Counted from the stretch's first letter, positions 1 through 6,692 are shown. The stretch: 14,088 bases of DNA from an uncultured Bacilli bacterium (GCA_947632625.1 CANRPZ010000024.1:1-14088); one strand, 5' to 3'. Numbers and translations are program-made. The notes: generated by a model not told the origin, from the letters alone.

Positions 1-723
1 AACTGGAGCACGTCCTTCTCCACCACCATGTGGGTGGTCATTAGGGTTCATAACACTACCACGGTTGGTAGGTTTGATTCCCATATGTCTTTTTCTTCCT
101 GCTTTACCAATATTTACTAGTTCATAATCTTCATTTCCAACAACACCAATTGTTGCACGGCATGTTCCTAAAATTTTTCTTGTTTCACCAGATTGAAGTC
201 TTACTAAAACATATTTTCCTTCGCGACCTAGTATTTGAGCAGAAGCTCCAGCACTACGACATAACTCTGCACCCTTACCTGGTTTTAATTCAATACAATG
301 AATTACCGTACCAACTGGGATATTTTCAAGAGGTAGATTATTTCCTACTTTGATATCAGCCGTAGCTCCACTTTCAATAATCATACCAACTTTTAAATCT
401 TTAGGAGCAATAATGTATCTTTTTTCACCATCTTTGTAAGAGACTAAAGCGATATTGGCACTACGATTTGGATCATATTCGATTGTTTCAACACGAGCCG
501 TAACGCCATCTTTATTTCTTTTGAAATCAATTAAACGATATCTTTGCTTTTCTCCTCCGCCAATATGGCGAACAGTTAATTTTCCTTGGTTGTTACGTCC
601 ACCAGTTTTTACTTTTTTAACTGTTAATGTTTTAAGAGGTTTACTTGTCGTTATTTCTTCATTTACAAGTGTTGTCATTCCCCTACGACCATTAGTCGTT
701 GGTTTATAGTTTTTAATTGCCAT
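1..723 (-). CDS. rplB: 50S ribosomal protein L2 (3' end missing)
   Basis: This encodes ribosomal protein L2, a 23S rRNA-binding protein needed for subunit association and peptidyl-transferase activity. The reading frame opens at ATG 723 (MAIKNYKPTTNGRRGMT) and stays open to the left edge, giving 241 of the roughly 275 residues expected, so the C-terminus lies outside the window. Visible family signatures include GGRNNQGKLTVRHIGGG, IEYDPNRSANIALV, GRKRHMGIKPTNRG and, at the edge, the start of the conserved NDHPHGGGEGRAP loop that reaches toward the peptidyl-transferase centre. A good Shine-Dalgarno (GGGAGGT) lies just upstream and overlaps the end of rplW. It is the fifth gene of the S10 operon visible here. 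Identification is secure. Confidence 0.98.
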   Translation of the reverse strand, partial: MAIKNYKPTTNGRRGMTTLVNEEITTSKPLKTLTVKKVKTGGRNNQGKLTVRHIGGGEKQRYRLIDFKRNKDGVTARVETIEYDPNRSANIALVSYKDGEKRYIIAPKDLKVGMIIESGATADIKVGNNLPLENIPVGTVIHCIELKPGKGAELCRSAGASAQILGREGKYVLVRLQSGETRKILGTCRATIGVVGNEDYELVNIGKAGRKRHMGIKPTNRGSVMNPNDHPHGGGEGRAPV

Positions 724-738
724 AACTTTTTACCTCCC

Positions 739-1008
739 TTACATATCAATCGTTTCGCCGTTCATTAGCGTTACGATTGCTTTCTTATAAACTTTTGTTT
801 TACCCGTATATCTTCCTACTCTTCTATCTTTTGGTTTTGTAAGTAATGTATTTATCTTTACTACATGTACTCCAAATGCTTCTTCGATAGCTTTTTTTAT
901 TTGGGTTTTTGTTGATCTTTTATCTACTTTAAATGTATAGACACCAGCTTGCGCATTTTTAGCACTTTTTTCAGTTATTACTGGTGCAATAATAATATCG
1001 GGATTCAT
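739..1008 (-). CDS. rplW: 50S ribosomal protein L23
   Basis: L23 binds 23S rRNA domain III at the polypeptide exit tunnel and is the docking site for trigger factor and SRP. The 89-residue protein is of normal short bacterial length. It shows the expected opening (IIIAPVITEKS), the helix TKTQIKKAIEEAFGV and the basic loop before KVYKKAIVTL. Its ATG shares its A with the last base of the rplD stop codon (TAATG), which suggests translational coupling with rplD. The stop codon is TAA, 15 bases ahead of the rplB start. Confidence 0.98.
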   Translation of the reverse strand: MNPDIIIAPVITEKSAKNAQAGVYTFKVDKRSTKTQIKKAIEEAFGVHVVKINTLLTKPKDRRVGRYTGKTKVYKKAIVTLMNGETIDM

Positions 1009-1631
1009 TATTTTAATACCTCCTCAATATAATTCATTGCTGCTTCATCACATACAAGATAATCTGCATTTACGATATCGTAGCAATTTATTTCATCAAC
1101 AGGAATATGATAAACATAACCTAAATTTCTGCTAGACATAAATAAGTTTTCATTGTCATCTTTTGTTACAAATAAAACTTTTCCTGCTAATTTTAATGTT
1201 TCTAATAAAGATTTTACCTCTTTTGTTTTTAATGAATTTAATTTGATATCATCAATTACAATAAGTTCTTTATTTGAAAACTTATAAGTTAAAGCACTTT
1301 TAAGAGCAAGTACTCTTTCTTTTTTATTAATTTTAAATGTATAGTCTCTTGGAACAACCCCTAAAGCTACTCCTCCACCTCTCCATACTGGAGAACGATT
1401 AGATCCAGCTCTAGCACGTCCTGTACCTTTTTGCTTATATGGTTTTCTTCCACCACCAGATACCTCACTTCTTGTTTTGGTCTTTGCTGTTCCTTGTCTT
1501 GTAGCATCAAGTTGTAAGCGTATCATTTTCTTTAAGCAATCATCATTAGTTTCAATTTTCCAAATAGAATCACTTATGGTGATGTCTTTAAGCTTTTCGC
1601 CTTTATTGTTTTTAAGTTCTACTTTTGCCAT
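1008..1631 (-). CDS. rplD: 50S ribosomal protein L4
   Basis: L4 binds 23S rRNA and sends a long loop into the exit tunnel. In E. coli it also represses its own S10 operon. The 207-residue product is of normal length. The tunnel-loop signature is clear: GGGRKPYKQKGTGRARAG followed by SPVWRGGGVALG, at about residues 60-91. The ATG at 1631 has a strong GGAGGG ribosome binding site. It follows rplC after 22 bases and overlaps rplW by one base. Whether L4 regulates the operon in this organism cannot be judged from the gene itself; the candidate leader upstream of rpsJ is described separately. Confidence 0.98.
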   Translation of the reverse strand: MAKVELKNNKGEKLKDITISDSIWKIETNDDCLKKMIRLQLDATRQGTAKTKTRSEVSGGGRKPYKQKGTGRARAGSNRSPVWRGGGVALGVVPRDYTFKINKKERVLALKSALTYKFSNKELIVIDDIKLNSLKTKEVKSLLETLKLAGKVLFVTKDDNENLFMSSRNLGYVYHIPVDEINCYDIVNADYLVCDEAAMNYIEEVLK

Positions 1632-1653
1632 TTTCTTCCCTCCAATAAGTGTC

Positions 1654-2484
1654 CTAGTTTTCTTCTACTTTTTCAGTAGATTCTTCTTTTTCTTCTTCTA
1701 TTTGGGTTGTTTCTTCTGCAGCTTCAGTTGCTTCAGCTGGTTTATCATCAACTGCTTGTTCAGCCTCAACAGTTGGTTCTTCTTCAGTAACAGGTTCTTC
1801 TACTACCTCATCAACAACTGTTTCTTCTGTATAAGAAATAACCTCAAATTCAGCTTTCTTTTTATTGTTTTTTATAGCTGACTTAATTAAAACTAATGAA
1901 TTTTTAGGTCCTGGAATATTTCCACTTACTAAAATATAATTTTCTTTTTCATTTACCTCAATAATTTGTAAATTTTGAATGGTTATGGTTTCATTTCCCA
2001 TATGTCCTGGTAAATTTTTACCTTTTAATACTCTTTTTGGTAACATTGTACCTAAAGATCCTGGACCTCTATGATAATGAGATCCATGGCCCATTGGTCC
2101 ACGATTTTGATTGTGTCTTTTTATAGACCCTGCAAAACCTTTTCCCTTTGATGTACCAGTTACATCAACAAGTTCTCCTACACTAAAAACATCAGCTTTT
2201 AAAATTTGTCCTTGTTGATATTCTCCTTCTACATTTCTTAATTCTTTTAAGAAGCGCTTAGGAGTTGTGTTTGCTTTTTTAGCATGTCCAATTTCTTGAC
2301 GAGTTGCTTTTTTTTCTTTTTTGTCGATTACGCCTAATTGGATGGCATTGTATCCGTCGGTTTCAAGAGTTTTAACTTGCATAACTACGTTTGGGGTTAC
2401 CTCAACAACCGTAACTGGAATTAAATTTCCATCTTTGGTAAATACTTGAGTCATTCCAATTTTGCGTCCTAAGATTCCTTTCAT
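1654..2484 (-). CDS. rplC: 50S ribosomal protein L3 with long acidic C-terminal tail
   Basis: L3 is an early 23S rRNA assembly protein near the peptidyl-transferase centre. The core, residues 1 to about 213, carries the family signatures GRKIGMTQVF at the N-terminus, DVTGTSKGKGFAG at about 107-119, then RGPMGHGSHYHRGPGSLG and LPGHMG. The protein is 276 residues, whereas bacterial L3 is usually about 205-215. The extra segment from about residue 217 contains some 22 Glu and 3 Asp but only 3 Lys in its last 57 residues, so it is a strongly negative, probably disordered tail on an otherwise basic rRNA-binding protein. The frame is intact through the tail and ends in TAG, 22 bases before rplD. 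The core identification is secure; the function of the tail is unknown to me. Confidence 0.97.
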   Translation of the reverse strand: MKGILGRKIGMTQVFTKDGNLIPVTVVEVTPNVVMQVKTLETDGYNAIQLGVIDKKEKKATRQEIGHAKKANTTPKRFLKELRNVEGEYQQGQILKADVFSVGELVDVTGTSKGKGFAGSIKRHNQNRGPMGHGSHYHRGPGSLGTMLPKRVLKGKNLPGHMGNETITIQNLQIIEVNEKENYILVSGNIPGPKNSLVLIKSAIKNNKKKAEFEVISYTEETVVDEVVEEPVTEEEPTVEAEQAVDDKPAEATEAAEETTQIEEEKEESTEKVEEN

Positions 2485-2505
2485 ATTATTTTTTCCTTCC
2501 TTTTA

Positions 2506-2814
2506 TTATAATTTTATATCGATGTCTACACCACTTGGTATGTCTAAGTGAGTTAAAGCATCAATAATTTCTTTGCTTGGATCTAAGATATCAATAAGTC
2601 TTTTATGTGTACGACTTTCGAATTGTTCTCTTGAGTCCTTATATTTGTGAACCGCTCTTAATACCGTTACCTTTTCAACCTCTGTTGGTAGAGGAATTGG
2701 TCCACTAACTTTACCTCCAAGTCTTTTAACGGTTTCTACGATTTTTAAGGCAGATAAATCTAATGTTTTATTATCATATGCTCTTAAATTAATACGTACT
2801 TTGTTTTTTGACAT
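2506..2814 (-). CDS. rpsJ: 30S ribosomal protein S10 (NusE)
   Basis: S10 is part of the 30S head and, as NusE, also links ribosomes to NusG and the transcription antitermination complex. The 102 residues match the family length. Diagnostic segments are RINLRAYDNKTLD near the N-terminus, GGKVSGPIPLPTE at about residues 33-45, and SREQFESRTHKRLIDI. The ATG at 2814 follows a strong AGGAGG. It is the first gene of the S10 operon and is preceded by a clear promoter and a leader of about 125 bases. The stop is TAA, with a 21-base gap to rplC. Confidence 0.98.
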   Translation of the reverse strand: MSKNKVRINLRAYDNKTLDLSALKIVETVKRLGGKVSGPIPLPTEVEKVTVLRAVHKYKDSREQFESRTHKRLIDILDPSKEIIDALTHLDIPSGVDIDIKL

Positions 2815-2940
2815 TTATGATGTCCTCCTTTCGCCTATATCATGTATAGACTTGCTCCGCGCAAATTCCCTGAAATTAGATATCGTTTTAACAACTCAAC
2901 CTAGTGTATCAGCAACCTCGCACATCTAAGCCGTCATACA
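2815..2940 (-). promoter_or_regulatory. Structured 5' leader of the S10 operon (candidate regulatory RNA)
   Basis: Between the predicted start site (about 2940) and the rpsJ ATG is a leader that is less AT-rich than other intergenic DNA here. By eye it can form three successive hairpins. The first pairs 2936-2939 with 2906-2909 and 2930-2933 with 2913-2916 (two G-U pairs, small internal loop). The second is TTGC/GCAA at 2852-2864. The third is a 7-bp stem with one G-U at 2833-2839/2845-2851, directly upstream of the AGGAGG. Autogenous leaders are common before ribosomal operons, but I cannot match this one to a named family, so function is inferred from position and fold only. Confidence 0.35.
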
Positions 2941-2946
2941 GATTCC

Positions 2947-2975
2947 ATTATAGCAATATATTATATGAAAAGCAA
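2947..2975 (-). promoter_or_regulatory. Sigma-A-type promoter of the S10 operon
   Basis: On the minus strand the -10 is a perfect TATAAT (2947-2952), preceded by TGC and thus an extended -10. A spacer of 17 bases separates it from the -35 TTGCTT (2970-2975). The predicted start is near 2940, giving a leader of about 125 bases before rpsJ. The weak -35 with an extended -10 is a common strong-promoter arrangement in Firmicutes. Confidence 0.75.
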
Positions 2976-3009
2976 GTACAAATTTTTCAAAACTTTTACA
3001 AAAATTTTA

Positions 3010-3045
3010 GTCAAAAAGAAAAAAGGCTCATTTGCCTTTTTTAAA
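3010..3045 (-). terminator. Rho-independent terminator of the Ig-repeat pseudopilin gene
   Basis: Arms 3034-3042 and 3019-3027 (AAAAAAGGC / GCCTTTTTT on the minus strand) enclose a 6-base loop and are followed by a U-rich tail interrupted by single bases. The hairpin overlaps the TAA stop codon of the upstream gene, so it isolates that gene from the S10 operon promoter just downstream. Confidence 0.8.
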
Positions 3046-5437
3046 ATACACACCACCATGTTTTATCTATCTCTTGCGGCTCTCCACCATTTGGGCAAGT
3101 AGGTGTTGTACAACCTGTAGGTGTCCACGATTCTGTCCATTCATTACCTGCTCCGCATGTACCATATTCTGGGCAAGAATAACTACGAACATTATCTCTT
3201 TCGTTTCCGTCACTGCAAGTATATGTACACACTATTCCATTTCGCCATTGTGGTTGCTCTTCGTGACAATCATGCGCATTATTACATGTATAGCTTTTTG
3301 TAGGACACTTTGTCGGAATTAGTGTAGCTAGGTAGCTATGCATTACATTAAAAGATGTACTACGAGATAAATTATTTTTCCCTGTTGCGGTACATGTTAC
3401 TGAATAAGTACCACTTTTTCTACTACTTGCTGGATTACAGGTTAGAGTTCCTTGTCCAGATGTACTCCAATTAACAGTTACATTATTAGTAAAAGTATAA
3501 TCCTCTGTTCCTAGAGTTAATGGGTTTATTTTCGCACTAATACTTGGATAACCTTTATCTATATAGACACCAACATTTTTATTACAAGTATTTGTATTTC
3601 CAGCCTTATCTCTTATTTGATAATTCCAGTTTACCGTACTTGTTCCAGTTTGATATGTTGTACTATTTATTAATTCTTTTTCACAACCGCTGTTTTGGTC
3701 ACTACATTTTAAACTGATGGTTCGATTTTGACTTGTCCATGTATTTCCTTCGCCTTCCCATACACAACTTGGCGCTTCCTTATCTACATAGACATCAACA
3801 TTTTTATTGCATGTTTTTGTATTTCCAGCTTTATCTTTTATTTGATAGTTCCAATTCTCTGTCTTTAAAGTTGTCGAAAAGGTTTTATTATTAATATTTT
3901 CTGTTACACACCCACTGTTTTGATCACTACATTTTAAACTGATAGTTCGATTTTGGTTTGTCCATGTAGTTGATTCTCCTTCAAAATTGCAGCTAGGGGC
4001 TTCTTTATCTACATAAACATCTACGGATTTACTACATGTTGTTGCATTTCCCGCTTTATCCTTGATTTGATAACTCCAATTGTCAGTCTTTATAGTTGTT
4101 GAAAAAGTTTTACTATTAATATTTTCTGTTACACATCCACTATTTTGATCACTACATTTTAAACTGATGGTTCGATTTTGGTTTGTCCACGCTTGGGATT
4201 CGCCTTCCCATGTACAACTTGGTATTTCTTTATCTACATAGATATCTACGGTTTTACTACAGATTGTAGTATTTCCAGCATTATCTCTTATTTCATAGTT
4301 CCAATCTTCTGTTTTTATTGTTTCGCTATAGTTCTTTAAATTGACTATTTCTTTTACACAGCCACTTTTTGTATCATTACATTTTAATTGAATGGTTCTT
4401 CCTTGATTCGTCCATACTTGCGATTCGCCTTCCCATGTACAACTTGGTTCTTCTTGATCAATTTTTTCTACTACTATTTTTCGACTACTTTCATCTTCCG
4501 ATAAATTTCCTGCTTTATCCTTTACACATACATAATACGTTCCATTTCCTCTTGTTGTTTCGTAGGTGTTCTCTTCTTTTGGATCATATTCTACGTCTTT
4601 GCAGTTTTTATTTTCTCCTACATAGTAACCGCCTATTCCTGATCCGCTTCCATCTCCGGCTGTTACGGTTATCTTTTTTTCACTGTTTGTCCATTCTTCG
4701 GCTTTTTCTACCGTTACCTCATATACAACGGGTCTTTGTTTATCTATTCTTACTACGATACTTGCTTGATAACTTTTTCCATCTTTCATTAGTAATGTAA
4801 CAAAATACGTCGTATTTACGATTTCTTGAGCTTTTACTACATATGTATTATGTTTATTAAAATCATTGTTTACTTTTTCTTCTTTTTTCTCTATATTACT
4901 TTCCCATCTTATTCCTTCTACATCACTTTCGTTTATTTTCTCTCCTAATGTTGCTTCTAGTAATATATTTTTATTTACCCAGCGACTATCTTCTATTTTC
5001 TCTTGTTTCGTTATATTATCTTCTGTTGTATAAGCTTCTACTTTTAAGTTTAGATTTTTTATGGTTAATTTTCCTAAATCGCATTCCTCTTCATCTATAT
5101 AAGTTCCATATAAATTTTGTTGTTCTTGCGTAATATTCACCAAATGACAATTTAATATGCTTCCATCGATTGGGTTTCTAACGTTTCCTTCTTCATCATC
5201 CGCTTCTATATATCCTTTTTTTACTAATTCTCCTACATTGGTTAACAAATTTCCGGTATCGTTTGCATATTCTTCGGCTTTTGTTTCAATATATTTTTTT
5301 AAATTTTCATAAGCTTGTTTTTTTATCCCTACACTTATTCCTTGATAGCCATTTACTGCTAATGTGGTTATAATTGCCATTATTACGATTGTTGCTAATA
5401 ATTCTACTAGGGTAAATCCTTTTTTATTTTTGTTCAT
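3041..5437 (-). CDS. Prepilin-like surface protein with Cys-rich Ig-like tandem repeats
   Basis: The 798-residue protein begins with a type IV prepilin / pseudopilin signal: KNKKG then FTLVELL, with predicted cleavage after Gly7 and Glu at mature position 5, followed by a hydrophobic helix to about residue 30. It should be processed by a prepilin peptidase and held in the membrane or assembled into a pseudopilus. An extracellular region without recognisable enzyme motifs follows. Next comes an Ig-like segment (about 235-330, with VKDKAGN) and then four exact 75-residue repeats at 331-405, 406-480, 481-555 and 556-630. Each repeat contains PSC, LKC, SGC, a DxAGN turn and VDKE, so four Cys per repeat. 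Another Ig-like unit and a C-terminal head of about 89 residues with ten Cys complete it. A GAGG site precedes ATG 5437; the gene has its own promoter and terminator. The length far exceeds ordinary pseudopilins (about 100-200 residues). An adhesin or surface-display role is inferred. Confidence 0.85.
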   Translation of the reverse strand: MNKNKKGFTLVELLATIVIMAIITTLAVNGYQGISVGIKKQAYENLKKYIETKAEEYANDTGNLLTNVGELVKKGYIEADDEEGNVRNPIDGSILNCHLVNITQEQQNLYGTYIDEEECDLGKLTIKNLNLKVEAYTTEDNITKQEKIEDSRWVNKNILLEATLGEKINESDVEGIRWESNIEKKEEKVNNDFNKHNTYVVKAQEIVNTTYFVTLLMKDGKSYQASIVVRIDKQRPVVYEVTVEKAEEWTNSEKKITVTAGDGSGSGIGGYYVGENKNCKDVEYDPKEENTYETTRGNGTYYVCVKDKAGNLSEDESSRKIVVEKIDQEEPSCTWEGESQVWTNQGRTIQLKCNDTKSGCVKEIVNLKNYSETIKTEDWNYEIRDNAGNTTICSKTVDIYVDKEIPSCTWEGESQAWTNQNRTISLKCSDQNSGCVTENINSKTFSTTIKTDNWSYQIKDKAGNATTCSKSVDVYVDKEAPSCNFEGESTTWTNQNRTISLKCSDQNSGCVTENINNKTFSTTLKTENWNYQIKDKAGNTKTCNKNVDVYVDKEAPSCVWEGEGNTWTSQNRTISLKCSDQNSGCEKELINSTTYQTGTSTVNWNYQIRDKAGNTNTCNKNVGVYIDKGYPSISAKINPLTLGTEDYTFTNNVTVNWSTSGQGTLTCNPASSRKSGTYSVTCTATGKNNLSRSTSFNVMHSYLATLIPTKCPTKSYTCNNAHDCHEEQPQWRNGIVCTYTCSDGNERDNVRSYSCPEYGTCGAGNEWTESWTPTGCTTPTCPNGGEPQEIDKTWWCVF
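3548..4447 (-). repeat. Four in-frame 225-bp tandem repeats
   Basis: The Pro codon of the PSC motif recurs at 4447, 4222, 3997 and 3772, a spacing of exactly 225 bases (75 codons) each time. The central two repeats are the most alike, sharing nearly the whole LKCSDQNSGCVTENIN block. The DNA around it is also strongly conserved between copies 2, 3 and 4. Copy 1 is the most divergent (LKCNDTKSGC). Confidence 0.92.
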
Positions 5438-5462
5438 AGCTTTAACCTCTTATCTTAAAGTT

Positions 5463-5492
5463 ATTATACTATTCTTTTTTGGCTATCGTCAA
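5463..5492 (-). promoter_or_regulatory. Promoter of the Ig-repeat pseudopilin gene
   Basis: On the minus strand a -35 TTGACG (5487-5492) is separated by 18 bases from a perfect -10 TATAAT (5463-5468). The predicted start, near 5456, leaves only about 18 bases of leader, holding a GAGG ribosome binding site before ATG 5437. The close consensus match suggests constitutive expression. Confidence 0.75.
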
Positions 5493-5513
5493 TTTAAATA
5501 TTTTTTCCTAGTA

Positions 5514-5546
5514 AATAAAAAAACACTCTAAATTTTAGAATGTTTA
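5514..5546 (-). terminator. Rho-independent terminator of the rpsF-ssb-rpsR operon
   Basis: Arms 5534-5545 and 5521-5532 pair over 12 positions with a single G-U (AAACATTCTAAA / TTTAGAGTGTTT on the minus strand), with a run of U residues after the stem. It begins inside the rpsR stop codon. Confidence 0.8.
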
Positions 5547-5759
5547 TTTTACAAATGGTATTAAAGCCATAAAACGAGCATATTTTACTTGTTGAGCAAT
5601 ATGTCTTTGGTGCTTAGCACAAGCTCCTGTCATACGTCTTGGCATTATTTTTCCTTTTTCATTAATATATTTATTAATAATCATAACATCTTTATAATCA
5701 ACGCTTTTTCCGGCACACATTTGACATATTTTTTTCTTTTTACGACGAAATTCTGCCAT
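5544..5759 (-). CDS. rpsR: 30S ribosomal protein S18, zinc-binding form
   Basis: S18 forms a heterodimer with S6 on the platform of the 30S subunit. The 71-residue product shows the family core: DYKDV, IMPRRMTGACAKHQR, and QVKYARFMALIPF at the C-terminus. It keeps Cys12, Cys15, Cys47 and His50, the pattern of the zinc-binding (C+) form of S18; the Cys-free form is the usual alternative when zinc is scarce. The start ATG 5759 has an AGGAG site and lies 15 bases after ssb. The TAA stop is embedded in the operon terminator. The rpsF-ssb-rpsR order is the standard bacterial arrangement. Confidence 0.98.
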   Translation of the reverse strand: MAEFRRKKKKICQMCAGKSVDYKDVMIINKYINEKGKIMPRRMTGACAKHQRHIAQQVKYARFMALIPFVK

Positions 5760-5774
5760 TACTTTATCTCCTTC

Positions 5775-6233
5775 CTAAAATGGTAAGTCATCATCACTTA
5801 AAGCAATTTCTTCTCCAAAATCTTTAAATGGATCTTCAGAAATATCAGAGGTTGGAATATCCTCTTGTGAATCATTTGTATTATTTTGATAATAATTACT
5901 TGCTCCATCATTATTGTTTTTAGATCCTAGAAAAGTGCAATTATCGCAGACAATGTCAGTAGTATATCTTTTTGAACCATCTTGGGCATCATAGCTACCC
6001 GTTTGGATTCTTCCTTCTATTGCTACTTGGCTTCCCTTTTGACAATATTTTGCAATATTTTCTGCTTGTTTACGCCATGCAACACAGCTAATAAAATCAG
6101 CTCCACGTTCGCCATTTTGATCTTGAAAAGTTCGAGTTACAGCTAACGTAAAACGAGTTACACTTGTTCCGCTTGCAGTTGTACGCATTTCTGGATCTCT
6201 TGCAAGTCTTCCAATTAAAATTACTTTATTCAT
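5775..6233 (-). CDS. ssb: Single-stranded DNA-binding protein
   Basis: SSB coats single-stranded DNA and recruits replication and repair proteins. The 152-residue protein has an N-terminal OB fold (MNKVILIGRLARDPEMR, FTLAVTR, DFISCVAWRKQAENIAKY, GRIQTGSY) up to about residue 105. A low-complexity Asn/Asp/Ser linker follows, ending in the acidic interaction tip DDDLPF. Both halves are intact, so it should be a functional tetrameric replication SSB. The gap to rpsF is only 4 bases (TAA GGAT ATG), with the AAGG of the ribosome binding site overlapping the rpsF stop. It ends in TAG. Confidence 0.97.
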   Translation of the reverse strand: MNKVILIGRLARDPEMRTTASGTSVTRFTLAVTRTFQDQNGERGADFISCVAWRKQAENIAKYCQKGSQVAIEGRIQTGSYDAQDGSKRYTTDIVCDNCTFLGSKNNNDGASNYYQNNTNDSQEDIPTSDISEDPFKDFGEEIALSDDDLPF

Positions 6234-6237
6234 ATCC

Positions 6238-6528
6238 TTACTCCTCGTCTAATCGAATGATTAGATGTCTTAAAATATTTTCATTAATTGAAGCTTTACG
6301 ATTTAATTCACTTACAGCATTCTTATCTGCTTCAATTACCATTACATAATAATATCCACTTATTTCTTTTTTTATTGGATAAGCTAATGTTTTTTCTCCT
6401 AGTTCATTAAATTCTACAACTTTTCCTTTGTTTTCAGTAACATAGCTTTTCATAGCTTCAGCTGTTTTTTTAACTACATCACTTTCATTTGTAGATTTAA
6501 CAATGAACATTACTTCATATTTTTTCAA
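6238..6528 (-). CDS. rpsF: 30S ribosomal protein S6 (TTG start)
   Basis: S6 pairs with S18 on the 30S platform. The 96-residue protein shows the family signature: KKYEVMFIVK at the N-terminus, NELGEKTLAYPIKKEISGYY at about residues 41-60, and LNRKASINENILRHLIIRLDEE at the end. The start is TTG at 6528. It is supported by a strong AGGAGGTG about 8 bases upstream and by alignment of the N-terminus with the family; no upstream in-frame ATG with a better site is seen. It is the first gene of the operon with ssb and rpsR, under its own promoter. The weak start codon behind a strong site may balance S6 output or leave it open to leader control, which is inference. Confidence 0.97.
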   Translation of the reverse strand: MKKYEVMFIVKSTNESDVVKKTAEAMKSYVTENKGKVVEFNELGEKTLAYPIKKEISGYYYVMVIEADKNAVSELNRKASINENILRHLIIRLDEE

Positions 6529-6597
6529 ATCTCTACACCTCCTTATGGTCTATTTGGCTTTAAATTTTCTTTAAAGCAAGGAGTAAATTCATACTCG
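6529..6597 (-). promoter_or_regulatory. rpsF leader with two hairpins
   Basis: The leader between the predicted start site and the TTG holds two simple hairpins. One is GAGTA/TACTC at 6592-6596/6581-6585 with a 6-base loop. The other is a perfect 8-bp stem, GCTTTAAA/TTTAAAGC, at 6570-6577/6557-6564 with a 5-base loop. The AGGAGG follows. S6:S18 heterodimer-binding leaders are known before rpsF in many bacteria, but I could not recognise that motif's conserved bases here, so regulation remains inferred. Confidence 0.3.
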
Positions 6598-6603
6598 TGA
6601 TTG

Positions 6604-6632
6604 ATTATAACAAAAAAAATCCGAGTTGTAAA
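6604..6632 (-). promoter_or_regulatory. Promoter of the rpsF-ssb-rpsR operon
   Basis: On the minus strand the -35 is TTTACA (6627-6632, 5 of 6 consensus), the spacer is 17 bases and the -10 is TATAAT (6604-6609), preceded by TGT (extended -10). The predicted start is near 6597. It is one of the best promoter matches in the window. Confidence 0.8.
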
Positions 6633-6664
6633 TTCTTTTTTCTCCTAGAAATAGTATATGTTTA

Positions 6665-6692
6665 TACTAAAAGAAATTAGAATTTTTCTAAT
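6665..6692 (-). terminator. Possible weak terminator after the Bax-inhibitor-like gene
   Basis: ATTAGAA/TTCTAAT arms (6686-6692 and 6676-6682), extendable by one G-U pair, enclose 3 bases and are followed by a short TTTCTTTT tract. The stem is all AT except one G-C pair and overlaps the TAG stop of the gene at 6688. It could be inefficient. Confidence 0.4.

Noticed and set aside
1477..1881. Plus-strand open frame opposite rplC/rplD
   Set aside because: The Phe/Ser-rich translation is the antisense of the Glu/Lys-rich L3 tail, with no ribosome binding site; a shadow of the real genes.
3548..4447. CRISPR-like periodic array
   Set aside because: The periodicity is 225 bases, in frame, and repeats span the whole unit without unique spacers; it encodes protein repeats.
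4369..4800. Plus-strand open frame opposite the Ig-repeat gene
   Set aside because: Leu/Phe-rich antisense translation with no start signals; the minus-strand gene has a promoter, ribosome binding site, motifs and repeats.
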